Below are positions 31,095-37,243 of a stretch of 37,243 nucleotides of DNA, piece after piece. The stretch's first letter is position 1; each line of letters opens with the position of its first letter. The notes beneath the pieces were generated by a model. The model saw only the letters and a program-made list of their open reading frames with translations. It searched no databases and was not told where the DNA came from. This stretch comes from a bacterium (lineage in GTDB: Bacteria > Patescibacteriota > Microgenomatia > Levybacterales > UBA12049), in NCBI GenBank assembly GCA_021785915.1, contig JAJYEF010000004.1, positions 1 to 37,243 on the forward strand, written 5' to 3'. The translations under genes were made by a program, and so were the position numbers.

Positions 31095-32330
31095 CTATTT
31101 TACTAACTCGTATACTGCTTTTTCAAGTTGAGTGTCGGTCGCCGGCTGATTCGGATCCAAACTTACCTTAACATCCGGAGTAAGACCTTTTCCGTTAACC
31201 CAGGTACCATTAGGCGTAAGCCATTTTGCTATTGTTACATGTAAGCCTGCTTCCCCGCCTAAATCCAGTGCTTCCTGGACGGTACCTTTTCCAAACGACT
31301 GCTCTCCGACAAGTATAGCCCTGTTATGGTCTCTCAAAGCTCCCGATACTATTTCGGATGCGGATGCGCTTCCGCCGTTAATAAGTACCACAACTTTTGT
31401 ACTTGGATTGGTCAAGAGCCCCTGCCTTGTAACCGTTAACTCCGTATTTAATATCGGGCTTTCCTCTTTTACGACCACATCCCCTACAGGCAAAAATTCC
31501 GATGCGATAAACTGCGCGTCCGTTAAATACCCGCCAGGATTGTTCCTAAGGTCCAGCACTACGCCCTTTATGCTTTTATCCTTATTAATCTGGTTTGCCA
31601 ATCTGATATAGGCATATTTTACGCAATCGGACTTTGTACACGGGTCGCCTTTTGCAACCAGCGTGCAACCGCTGCCGGTACACTCTGCGTTAAGTACGTC
31701 CATTACGACGCTTTTTACCGTTATGACATCCCTTGTTATTTTTATATCGGTCGGGGTCTTGGCGCCCTTGTGAAGGACGGTCAGCGTAACTACAGTTCCC
31801 TTAGGACCCCTTATTTTATTTACCGCGTCTGTCAATGTCCAGCCGGCAGTGGATTTTCCGTCCACTCCCAAAATTACATCTCCTGCCTTTAAGCCCGCTT
31901 TTTCCGCCGGGCTTCCGTCTAAAGGCGCCATTACTATAATGTTCTTGTTTTGTGTAGTAAGCTCTGCTCCTATTCCCGTAAACTGTCCAGCCAGCCCCTG
32001 CTTAAAATCCGTATTTTGTACAGGCGGCAGGTATAAAGTAAACGGATCGCCCAGCGCTCCTACCATTCCTTCTATAGCGCCGTTTAGCATTTGTTGCTGA
32101 TTGAGTTTTGACTTATCGTAATAATCCTGTTCAAGCCTTTGCCAAACTGTCCAGAACGGATTAAAGTCGACGTTGATTACTCCGGGAGGAGGCTCTTTGC
32201 TGGCAACGTTTAATACAGGTTTATAATTGTTCCAGTCAAGAGTAACTTTATTCACTCCGTAAAAATATCCTGCAAAAAAAGCTATCAATATTACAATTAC
32301 GACCTGCAAAACACGTGTTCTGTTTTTCAT
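31095..32330 (-). CDS. C-terminal processing peptidase (S41, CtpA-like)
   Basis: The 411-aa protease has a membrane anchor (about 7-25), the N-terminal helical region, a PDZ domain (about 110-175; DGSPAEKAGLKAGDVILGVD) and the S41 catalytic domain. The serine lies in INGGSASASEIVSGALRDHN and the lysine in GEQSFGKGTVQEALDLG, the Ser-Lys dyad of tail-specific proteases. Between PDZ and core, residues about 213-233 carry four cysteines in two CxxxxC pairs (ECTGSGC, PCTKSDC), which is unusual for the family. It is first in the two-protease operon, with a promoter at 32343..32371. Likely roles are precursor trimming and envelope quality control. Confidence 0.94.
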   Translation of the reverse strand: MKNRTRVLQVVIVILIAFFAGYFYGVNKVTLDWNNYKPVLNVASKEPPPGVINVDFNPFWTVWQRLEQDYYDKSKLNQQQMLNGAIEGMVGALGDPFTLYLPPVQNTDFKQGLAGQFTGIGAELTTQNKNIIVMAPLDGSPAEKAGLKAGDVILGVDGKSTAGWTLTDAVNKIRGPKGTVVTLTVLHKGAKTPTDIKITRDVITVKSVVMDVLNAECTGSGCTLVAKGDPCTKSDCVKYAYIRLANQINKDKSIKGVVLDLRNNPGGYLTDAQFIASEFLPVGDVVVKEESPILNTELTVTRQGLLTNPSTKVVVLINGGSASASEIVSGALRDHNRAILVGEQSFGKGTVQEALDLGGEAGLHVTIAKWLTPNGTWVNGKGLTPDVKVSLDPNQPATDTQLEKAVYELVK

Positions 32331-32342
32331 AACAATCTAATA

Positions 32343-32371
32343 ATTATGCCAGAAAAGTTCTCCCCAATCAA
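32343..32371 (-). promoter_or_regulatory. Promoter of the Ctp-HtrA operon
   Basis: TTGATT (32371..32366), 17 bases, CATAAT (32348..32343) with TG extension (TGGCATAAT). The ATG at 32330 is 12 bases beyond. Confidence 0.55.
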
Positions 32372-32417
32372 CAGACTAGTTTTAAAACTTAAAGCTTAAA
32401 AAAAACTGAAAAATAGG

Positions 32418-32666
32418 CTATATTCTGGCAGTAAAAGGAAGTAAGCCAAGATGCCTGGCGTATTTAACGTTTAGAGTAAGAGCCTTCTGGTGCTTTGAGC
32501 AAAGACCGCTTCTTGATCTTGGAATTATTTTTGCTCTTTCGGTTAAGAATCTGCTTAGTACTGCTGTATCGGAAAAATCAGGATCTTTTTTTTCCACACA
32601 AAAATAACACGTTTTGGGGGCACTTATTTGCTGTTTTCTTAAAACTCTCTTTTTAGCCTTTGCCAT
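32418..32666 (-). CDS. rpsR: Ribosomal protein bS18
   Basis: The 82-aa small-subunit protein begins MAKAKKRVLRKQQ and contains CYFC at about 20-23 and LCSKHQKAL further on, forming a likely zinc site seen in some bS18 forms. The family core is DTAVLSRFLTERAKIIPRSR and ARHLGLLPFT. It is last in the rpsF-ssb-rpsR operon, 3 bases after ssb. In the 30S subunit bS18 pairs with bS6 on the platform. Confidence 0.95.
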   Translation of the reverse strand: MAKAKKRVLRKQQISAPKTCYFCVEKKDPDFSDTAVLSRFLTERAKIIPRSRSGLCSKHQKALTLNVKYARHLGLLPFTARI

Positions 32667-32669
32667 ATC

Positions 32670-33161
32670 TTAGAAGGGAATATCGTCAGGAGCTATATCT
32701 TCGTCCTGCGGGGCTTCTTCTTCCTCCTTTTTTGATTTAGTTTTTTCTTTTTCCTTTTTCTTGGTTTCGGGCTTTTCTTCTTCAGGAGCCTCTTCCGAAG
32801 ATTCCGATACCTGCTCTTCTCCGTTTCTTCTCGAATCAAGAAGAATCATGTCAGAAATTATTATCTCTGTTGTCTGCTTTTGGGTTCCGTCCTGAGCGGT
32901 CCAGTTTCTCGTGGTTAGCCTTCCCTCGACATAAACTTTTCTCCCCTTAACCAGAAATTGCGAGCAAAGCTCAGCAAGCTTATTCCACGCAACAATCCTG
33001 TGGAATTCAACTTCTTCCTTTTTTTCTCCCGAGTCCGTAGTCCAATTCCTGTTGGTTGCAATCGAAAAAGAACACACTGCCGTACCACTCGGCGTATACC
33101 TTAATTCGGGATCCCTCGTTAAATTTCCTATTAATTGAACTCTGTTTAAAGAACGTGCCAT
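32670..33161 (-). CDS. ssb: Single-stranded DNA-binding protein
   Basis: The 163-aa protein has the N-terminal OB-fold (LNRVQLIGNLTRDPELRYTP, FSIATNRNW, EEVEFHRIVAWNKLAELCSQ, YVEGRLTTRNW, about 1-108) and a long acidic/lysine-rich linker. The C-terminal tip is acidic (APDDIPF), the site where SSB binds its partner proteins. It protects single-stranded DNA in replication, recombination and repair. The linker (about 115-150) is built of Glu/Lys blocks. It starts 14 bases after rpsF. Confidence 0.96.
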   Translation of the reverse strand: MARSLNRVQLIGNLTRDPELRYTPSGTAVCSFSIATNRNWTTDSGEKKEEVEFHRIVAWNKLAELCSQFLVKGRKVYVEGRLTTRNWTAQDGTQKQTTEIIISDMILLDSRRNGEEQVSESSEEAPEEEKPETKKKEKEKTKSKKEEEEAPQDEDIAPDDIPF

Positions 33162-33175
33162 TTTTTGTTTATAAA

Positions 33176-33454
33176 TTATTTACCTCTTAAAAGCAAGTGT
33201 CTAACCACTTCATCCTGCGCTAAGAGTCTTTTTTCGAAGTCTTTTTCAATATTGTCCTTTGTCTCGAACAGGTAATTTACAAAAAAAGCCGAATCCTGAC
33301 CTTTTATAGCATAAGAAAGCGGTTTTTCTCCCCACTCCTCCTCTTTCTCAAACTTGGCTCCTTTAATCCACGACTTAACGGTATCCAAGATTTTTTTCCT
33401 TGATGCCTCGTTAAGAGAGTTTCTCAGGACAAGGACTAACTGATAATTTCTCAT
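33176..33454 (-). CDS. rpsF: Ribosomal protein bS6
   Basis: The 92-aa protein begins MRNYQLVLVLRNSLNEASRK and has the family patterns EWGEKPLSYAIKGQDSAFFV and YLFETKDNIEKDFEKRLLAQ, ending DEVVRHLLLRGK. The C-terminal tail after this is absent, as in shorter family members. It heads the operon with ssb and rpsR, the arrangement seen in most bacteria. Its promoter carries a 12-bp palindrome in the spacer. Confidence 0.96.
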   Translation of the reverse strand: MRNYQLVLVLRNSLNEASRKKILDTVKSWIKGAKFEKEEEWGEKPLSYAIKGQDSAFFVNYLFETKDNIEKDFEKRLLAQDEVVRHLLLRGK

Positions 33455-33463
33455 GTAGGGACA

Positions 33464-33492
33464 ATTTTACAATAAGAGGCCTCTTTAAGCAA
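33464..33492 (-). promoter_or_regulatory. rpsF-ssb-rpsR promoter
   Basis: TTGCTT (33492..33487), 17 bases, TAAAAT (33469..33464), 9 bases before the rpsF ATG. Its spacer contains the palindrome AAGAGGCCTCTT. Confidence 0.6.
33474..33485. promoter_or_regulatory. Palindrome within the rpsF promoter spacer
   Basis: AAGAGGCCTCTT is a perfect 12-bp palindrome lying wholly between the -35 and -10 of the ribosomal operon promoter. It could be a repressor site, or, less likely, a stem stopping transcripts from the YdcF-like gene (no U-run follows). Confidence 0.5.
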
Positions 33493-33510
33493 GGCTGAAT
33501 TTAAAAAAGC

Positions 33511-34386
33511 TTACGATGTGGCAAGGATATATTCCCTGAAACTATCCTGGGCAAAATCATATTTTCCGTCCCTCATTTTTTCTACTCCTATCCTTTCCTG
33601 TTCAACAACATTTTTATAACCGTTAGTTTCCACAAGCTGTTCAATAAGTACCTCGTAATGATGGCTTCGTTTCTTTAGGATTTTTTCGGCGGCTACGAAA
33701 ACAATACTTACTTGATCTTGTTTAAACTTTGCTAGGTGCTTTTCAAAATCGTCCCATTTTCCTTTAAACGCATCCGTTTCTTCGCCGGTTTTAAACAGAA
33801 ATTGTAGTTGGTTTTTTATTTCGAGTCTTTTATCATCGTCCAAAAGATATTCCAAAAATTTTAAAGCTCTTTCTACATGGTAGTCGTTTGTTATAACCGC
33901 GGCATTTTGCCATGAATTTTTTGCACATAAATTTATTATGTCCATCATTTCGGTTAATGTTGACGTCGAACCGGGACTTTCGATAATTTTACTCTTATTA
34001 ACTTTTAATCGTTCGAGATCTTGCGCAACAACACTTGCAAACGGAGGCTGGTTTTGGGACTGGGTCAGTTGTTCGGATTCCTGGTTAAGATGATTGGGCC
34101 TGTGGCTCATCGTGACTATTTTTGCCTCCGGGTAATAAATGCTTAACTCGGCAGCCGCAACAGGTCTTGCTTTTGCTCCGCCCGTTTTTTCCGGGAAAAA
34201 CTTTCCTTTATAGGGAGAAGTGGTATACCTTTTTTTGCCGTTTGTCTTATCTGCTGCCCTATTCCCTCCTCCCAAAACAAAGATCGCGTCCGGATTTATG
34301 CCACGGAGTTCCCCTTCGTAATACTCTTTTTTGGAAAGCCTTACAACGATTTCTGCTTCAAAGACATTTGGTGACTCTTCCATCAT
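33511..34386 (-). CDS. YdcF/ElyC-like DUF218 protein
   Basis: The 291-aa protein carries the DUF218 fold: NPDAIFVLGGGNRAADKTNG (about 31-50), RPVAAAELSIYYPEAKIVTM, LERLKVNKSKIIESPGSTST with a TLTEMMDI helix, and NAAVITNDYHVERALKFLEY. Residues after about 195 form an extra helical region of about 95 aa ending in a TPR-like stretch (KMRDGKYDFAQDSFREYIL). Family members act in envelope or peptidoglycan homeostasis, but most have a membrane anchor and this one has none. It is divergent from the amidase gene. Two adjacent ATGs (34386, 34383) are equally possible starts. Confidence 0.82.
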   Translation of the reverse strand: MMEESPNVFEAEIVVRLSKKEYYEGELRGINPDAIFVLGGGNRAADKTNGKKRYTTSPYKGKFFPEKTGGAKARPVAAAELSIYYPEAKIVTMSHRPNHLNQESEQLTQSQNQPPFASVVAQDLERLKVNKSKIIESPGSTSTLTEMMDIINLCAKNSWQNAAVITNDYHVERALKFLEYLLDDDKRLEIKNQLQFLFKTGEETDAFKGKWDDFEKHLAKFKQDQVSIVFVAAEKILKKRSHHYEVLIEQLVETNGYKNVVEQERIGVEKMRDGKYDFAQDSFREYILATS

Positions 34387-34397
34387 TAAGGTATAAT
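34368..34397 (+). promoter_or_regulatory. Promoter of the amidase gene
   Basis: TTGGTG (34368..34373), 18 bases, TATAAT (34392..34397), 8 bases before the ATG at 34406. The -35 lies inside the 5' end of the divergent YdcF-like gene. Confidence 0.55.
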
Positions 34398-34400
34398 TTA

Positions 34401-34430
34401 ATTATATGGGAAAGGAAGACGCCGGTGCAA
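34401..34430 (-). promoter_or_regulatory. Promoter of the YdcF-like gene
   Basis: TTGCAC (34430..34425), 18 bases, TATAAT (34406..34401), 14 bases before the ATG at 34386. Its -10 overlaps the first base of the divergent amidase ATG, so the two genes share about 20 bases of regulatory DNA. Confidence 0.5.
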
Positions 34431-35158
34431 ATTCCGAACGGGAATATCTAAGAAAGCAGCTTCAATATCCGGACTGGTATATAAAACTGGAGGATTATTT
34501 AAAAACGCAAATCTATCCAGTTGTCCATGACAACCCCGAATTTATGCGGCAAAGAAATGGATTTTATTCGTTGGTCGAAGAAATGCTTGATAAAGGCGGG
34601 GTTCCTCTTGCTCGAGAAGGACTTAATCTTGATGCCGAAAGAAAACCCATAGATACGGTCGTAATTCATCATACAGAAGAAAATCCCGATATTACGCTTG
34701 AAAGATTAAACGCAATAGGCTTTGTACGACAATATGCGCAAAATTACTTGCACGGCGACGTTTGGGGTAAAAAAGGTTTAAGAGGTCAACCTATCTGGTC
34801 GGGGCATTTCAGGGATTTTGGAAACGGACAGCAAATGACTTTCTTTGCATACCACTGGCTTATAAGACCCGACGGCAGGGCGGAAAGGCTTTTGGAAGAC
34901 GGCGAAATCGGTCACCACGCCGGAAATTTAAATCTAGAAAGCATCGGCCTTTCGTTTTCCGGAAATTATGAACACTCTACCCCACCCGTTGAACAGATAG
35001 AGGAAGCGGCAAAAATAATAAAAGAAAACTATTCTTTTGTTGAAAATGCAAGAATATTAGGCCACTGCGAAGTAATGGAGGCCCGCACCTGTCCCGGAGA
35101 TATGTTTCTTGGCCAGCAGGGATGGAAAAATATTCTTATCGCAGAAATTGAAAAATAA
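34406..35158 (+). CDS. N-acetylmuramoyl-L-alanine amidase (Amidase_2), no signal peptide
   Basis: The 250-aa protein has an N-terminal helical part of about 85 residues and an Amidase_2/PGRP domain. Zinc ligands are visible: His in IDTVVIHHTEEN, His in GEIGHHAGNLNLES, and Cys in GHCEVMEARTCPGDMF. Such enzymes cut the bond between N-acetylmuramate and the stem peptide of peptidoglycan. The start is MGKEDAGANSEREYL, with no signal peptide or membrane anchor, so it appears cytoplasmic or exported by an unusual route. A recycling role on imported fragments is possible. Divergent from the YdcF-like gene; convergent with yvcK, 5 bases away. Confidence 0.88.
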   Translation: MGKEDAGANSEREYLRKQLQYPDWYIKLEDYLKTQIYPVVHDNPEFMRQRNGFYSLVEEMLDKGGVPLAREGLNLDAERKPIDTVVIHHTEENPDITLERLNAIGFVRQYAQNYLHGDVWGKKGLRGQPIWSGHFRDFGNGQQMTFFAYHWLIRPDGRAERLLEDGEIGHHAGNLNLESIGLSFSGNYEHSTPPVEQIEEAAKIIKENYSFVENARILGHCEVMEARTCPGDMFLGQQGWKNILIAEIEK

Positions 35159-35163
35159 TATTC

Positions 35164-36153
35164 TTAACCGTTTCCCATCAACCCGACAACTGCTTCCGCC
35201 AACTTCCCGGAGTCGTGCCTTATAATGCTTCTTCTAAGTTCATCTCCTGCTGCTTTTCTGACTATAATGTCCCTAATCAAGTCTTTTTCTATAACTTTAT
35301 AAGCTTTGTTATTTTTCAGGTCGTTCTTGACCGGACGCTCGCTGTATTCGGCGTACCAGGACAAAACACTTTTCTTCGGCAACCTGTTATTTACCAAAAC
35401 AAAATCAATTAAGTTTTTGCCCAAATATTTTTCGAGCTCCGAAACGTGGTCTTTTGCGGAAAAGGTCGTGGTCTGACCGTATTTTGTCATTAAATTTAAT
35501 ACATATATTTTTTTTGCCTTAGAAGCCCGAATCGCCGCAGGAACTCCGACAACTAAAAGGTTTGGGATAATGCTTGTGTACAAGTCTCCCGGACCGATTA
35601 GGATAAAATCTGCTTCGATTATTGCTCTTTTAGCGTCTTCGTTTATTTTTGCTTTTGGTGAAAGGTATATTTTTTTAATAGCTGCCCTTTTCTCCATTTT
35701 TTCAACGACGTCGACGTGATGCTGTCCGACAATTGTCGTCCCGTCTGTTAAATTTGCGCAAAGGTTTGATTTTGTAAAGGTTACCGGAACGACGTGGCCT
35801 TTTATATTCAAGATTTTACCTATTTCGGAAATTGCACGTTTCATGCTCCCGGTCTGCTTTTCAAGAGTAGACAAAAATATATTGCCAAAACTGTGCCCCT
35901 TTAATCCGCCTTCTTCAAATCTGTAATTAAACATTTCACGCAGGAGTTTTGAAGATTCGGATAATGCCACCAAGCACTGCCTTATGTCACCGGGAGGAAG
36001 TACACCCAGTTCGTCGCGGAGTTTTCCCGAAGAACCGCCGTCGTCAATCATATTAACAATGGCTGTTAATTTAAGCGGGTGTTTCTTTAAACCCGTAAGA
36101 GATGCGTAACTCCCCGTTCCACCACCTATTGTTACGACTTTTGGTAGTTTCAT
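35164..36153 (-). CDS. yvcK: YvcK/CofD-like protein (gluconeogenesis factor)
   Basis: The 329-aa protein shows the family signature PKVVTIGGGTGSYASLTGLK and AIVNMIDDGGSSGKLRDELG, with LPPGDIRQCLVALSE. It then has RFEEGGLKGHSFGNIFLSTL and ADFILIGPGDLYTSIIPNLL. YvcK binds UDP-sugars and is needed for cell shape and peptidoglycan synthesis in Bacillus on gluconeogenic carbon; the fold is that of CofD but the cofactor role is not expected here. The ATG lies 4 bases after the ychF stop, so the two are co-transcribed. Confidence 0.95.
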   Translation of the reverse strand: MKLPKVVTIGGGTGSYASLTGLKKHPLKLTAIVNMIDDGGSSGKLRDELGVLPPGDIRQCLVALSESSKLLREMFNYRFEEGGLKGHSFGNIFLSTLEKQTGSMKRAISEIGKILNIKGHVVPVTFTKSNLCANLTDGTTIVGQHHVDVVEKMEKRAAIKKIYLSPKAKINEDAKRAIIEADFILIGPGDLYTSIIPNLLVVGVPAAIRASKAKKIYVLNLMTKYGQTTTFSAKDHVSELEKYLGKNLIDFVLVNNRLPKKSVLSWYAEYSERPVKNDLKNNKAYKVIEKDLIRDIIVRKAAGDELRRSIIRHDSGKLAEAVVGLMGNG

Positions 36154-36157
36154 AAAA

Positions 36158-37243
36158 TTATGAGCCGATTTTAAATTCTACCACTTCCCCGTCTTTTACT
36201 ATATAATCTCTTCCTTCAAACCTTGTTTTGCCGTTTTCGCGTGCCCCCTTCCACCCGCCGTTTGAAACAAAAACGCTATAAGATATAACCTCCGCTTTTA
36301 TAAAATGCTTTATAAAATCCGTATGTATTTCGCCTGCTGCCTCAACCGCCGTTGAGCCCTTCCTGATGGTCCACGCCCTTACCTCTTTTTCGCCTGCCGT
36401 AAGAAAAGAAATAAGGCCCAGTTCTTCATAAGCTTTTTTAATAAGTCTTTCAAGGCCCGATTCTTCCATCCCAAGATCTTTAAGATATTCCTTCTGCTCG
36501 GCGATTGATAACGCCGCAAGCTCCGCTTCAATTTTTGCCGAGATTACGATTATTTTCTGTCTTTCAATGTTTAGAAGCCCGGCGTAAACTCCTAAAGTTT
36601 GCTCAATTTTTGAAGGATTATAATCAGTTTCCGCAACATTTAAAACAACAATTTCTTCTTTGGAGGTTAATAGATTTAGCTCTTTAATAGCCTCTCTTTC
36701 TTCGTCCGACAGCTCTATTTGATTTGCGTTCTTTCCCGACTCAAGAGCCTGTTTTAATTTTTCAACAGCAGATTTTTTATGAACTTCTGTCCTAAGCGCT
36801 TTTTCGGACATATTGGAAAAAGTCTCTAAATCGGCAATCTGGAGTTCGGTCCTGATTGTGTCGTAGTCGGATTTTGGGTCTACGGCGCCTTCTTTTAGAA
36901 TATTTTCGTCCTCAAATGCCCTTACAACATGCGCAACGACCGAGACTTCTCTTATGTGGGACAAAAACTTATTTCCAAGTCCCTGCCCTTCCGAAGCTCC
37001 TTTAACAAGACCCGCAATATCTACAAATTCAACCGTCGCATGCTTTACAGGAGGATCTTGAGACATCTTATGTTCTTCTTTTTCGATTTTAGCGAGTTCA
37101 TCAAGTCTTCCGTCGGGAACGCTTACGACTCCGACGTTTGGATCAATCGTTGCAAAGGGATAATTTGCAACCAACGCCTGCTGTTTTTTTAGTAATGCAT
37201 TAAAAAGTGTTGACTTACCTACGTTGGGAAGCCCGACTATACC
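36158..37243 (-). CDS. ychF: YchF/OLA1 family GTPase (5' end outside window)
   Basis: The frame runs to the window edge: the last bases encode GIVGLPNVGKSTLFNALLKK, the P-loop, so only a few N-terminal codons are missing. A TTG at 37174 inside the gene should not be taken as the start. Later motifs are PFATIDPNVGVVSVPD, FVDIAGLVKGASEGQGLGNK (G3), VVLNVAETDYNP with the NxxE form of G4 that makes YchF prefer ATP, and the TGS-like C-terminus GSTAVEAAGEIHTDFIKHFI with GKTRFEGRDYIVKDGEVVEF. The protein binds ribosomes and acts in stress and translation control. It precedes yvcK by 4 bases. Confidence 0.96.
   Translation of the reverse strand, partial: GIVGLPNVGKSTLFNALLKKQQALVANYPFATIDPNVGVVSVPDGRLDELAKIEKEEHKMSQDPPVKHATVEFVDIAGLVKGASEGQGLGNKFLSHIREVSVVAHVVRAFEDENILKEGAVDPKSDYDTIRTELQIADLETFSNMSEKALRTEVHKKSAVEKLKQALESGKNANQIELSDEEREAIKELNLLTSKEEIVVLNVAETDYNPSKIEQTLGVYAGLLNIERQKIIVISAKIEAELAALSIAEQKEYLKDLGMEESGLERLIKKAYEELGLISFLTAGEKEVRAWTIRKGSTAVEAAGEIHTDFIKHFIKAEVISYSVFVSNGGWKGARENGKTRFEGRDYIVKDGEVVEFKIGS

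Noticed and set aside
37172-37174. TTG start of ychF within the window
   Set aside because: The frame continues upstream with the P-loop GLPNVGKST to the window edge, so the gene is simply cut by the boundary.

Overview
The window looks like a chromosomal segment of a small-genome bacterium, most likely a member of the Candidate Phyla Radiation (Patescibacteria), probably the Microgenomates group. This is inferred from compact, AT-rich, tightly packed genes, a short release factor 1, very short conserved proteins (for example the 44-aa protein at 9804..9938), many lineage-type membrane proteins of unknown function, and mixed housekeeping operons with no biosynthetic pathways. TGA ends several genes and is not read through, so the genetic code is the standard one and not the UGA=Gly code of Gracilibacteria/SR1. 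No phage, insertion sequence, CRISPR array or rRNA gene was seen.

Layout. 1..5517: an unknown 171-aa protein, and divergent from it an RND efflux pair (adaptor plus permease). 5518..6485: the only long gene-free stretch, between convergent genes, carrying repeated GAGGCTAAA-type motifs. 6486..8046: yebC followed by a polytopic membrane protein. 8162..8866: a TPR protein. 8845..14208 (minus strand): a long operon-like run of a Nif3-family protein, EF-P, an MFS exporter, an Lgt-like protein lacking catalytic residues, an RluA-type pseudouridine synthase and, behind an internal promoter, two tiny proteins and a LytR_C-domain protein. A tRNA-Leu(CAA) lies just upstream at 14248..14330. 14448..18597: three anchored or secreted Thr/Pro-rich proteins, with dnaB, a proline-rich 96-aa protein and a UlaG-like protein without its metal site in between. 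18634..21791: AI-2E-type permease, hisS and an EamA transporter. 21805..24853: a TetA-like MFS transporter, a YjjX-type nucleotidase and two convergent unknown genes. 24997..26214: rpmE-prfA. 26183..28653: a Kef-type antiporter and an FNR-like reductase. 28650..32330: DUF3467 protein, murB, HtrA protease and S41 protease. 32418..33454: rpsF-ssb-rpsR. 33511..37243: a YdcF-like protein, a zinc amidase without signal peptide, yvcK, and a ychF truncated by the window end.

Themes. Many genes serve translation (EF-P, YebC, RF1, HisS, bL31, bS6, bS18, RluA-type enzyme, YchF, tRNA-Leu) and envelope maintenance (MurB, YvcK, amidase, HtrA, Ctp, LytR_C, RND pair). The most striking signal is in the promoters: at well over a dozen genes a good -10 hexamer ends only 5-12 bases before the start codon, predicting leaderless or near-leaderless mRNAs. 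A few genes, mostly tiny and inside operons, instead carry a strong AAGGGGGTGA-type Shine-Dalgarno. I did not find a clearly new multi-gene system. The best leads are the degenerate enzyme homologues, the noncoding region at 5518..6485, the promoter palindromes and the unknown small genes.
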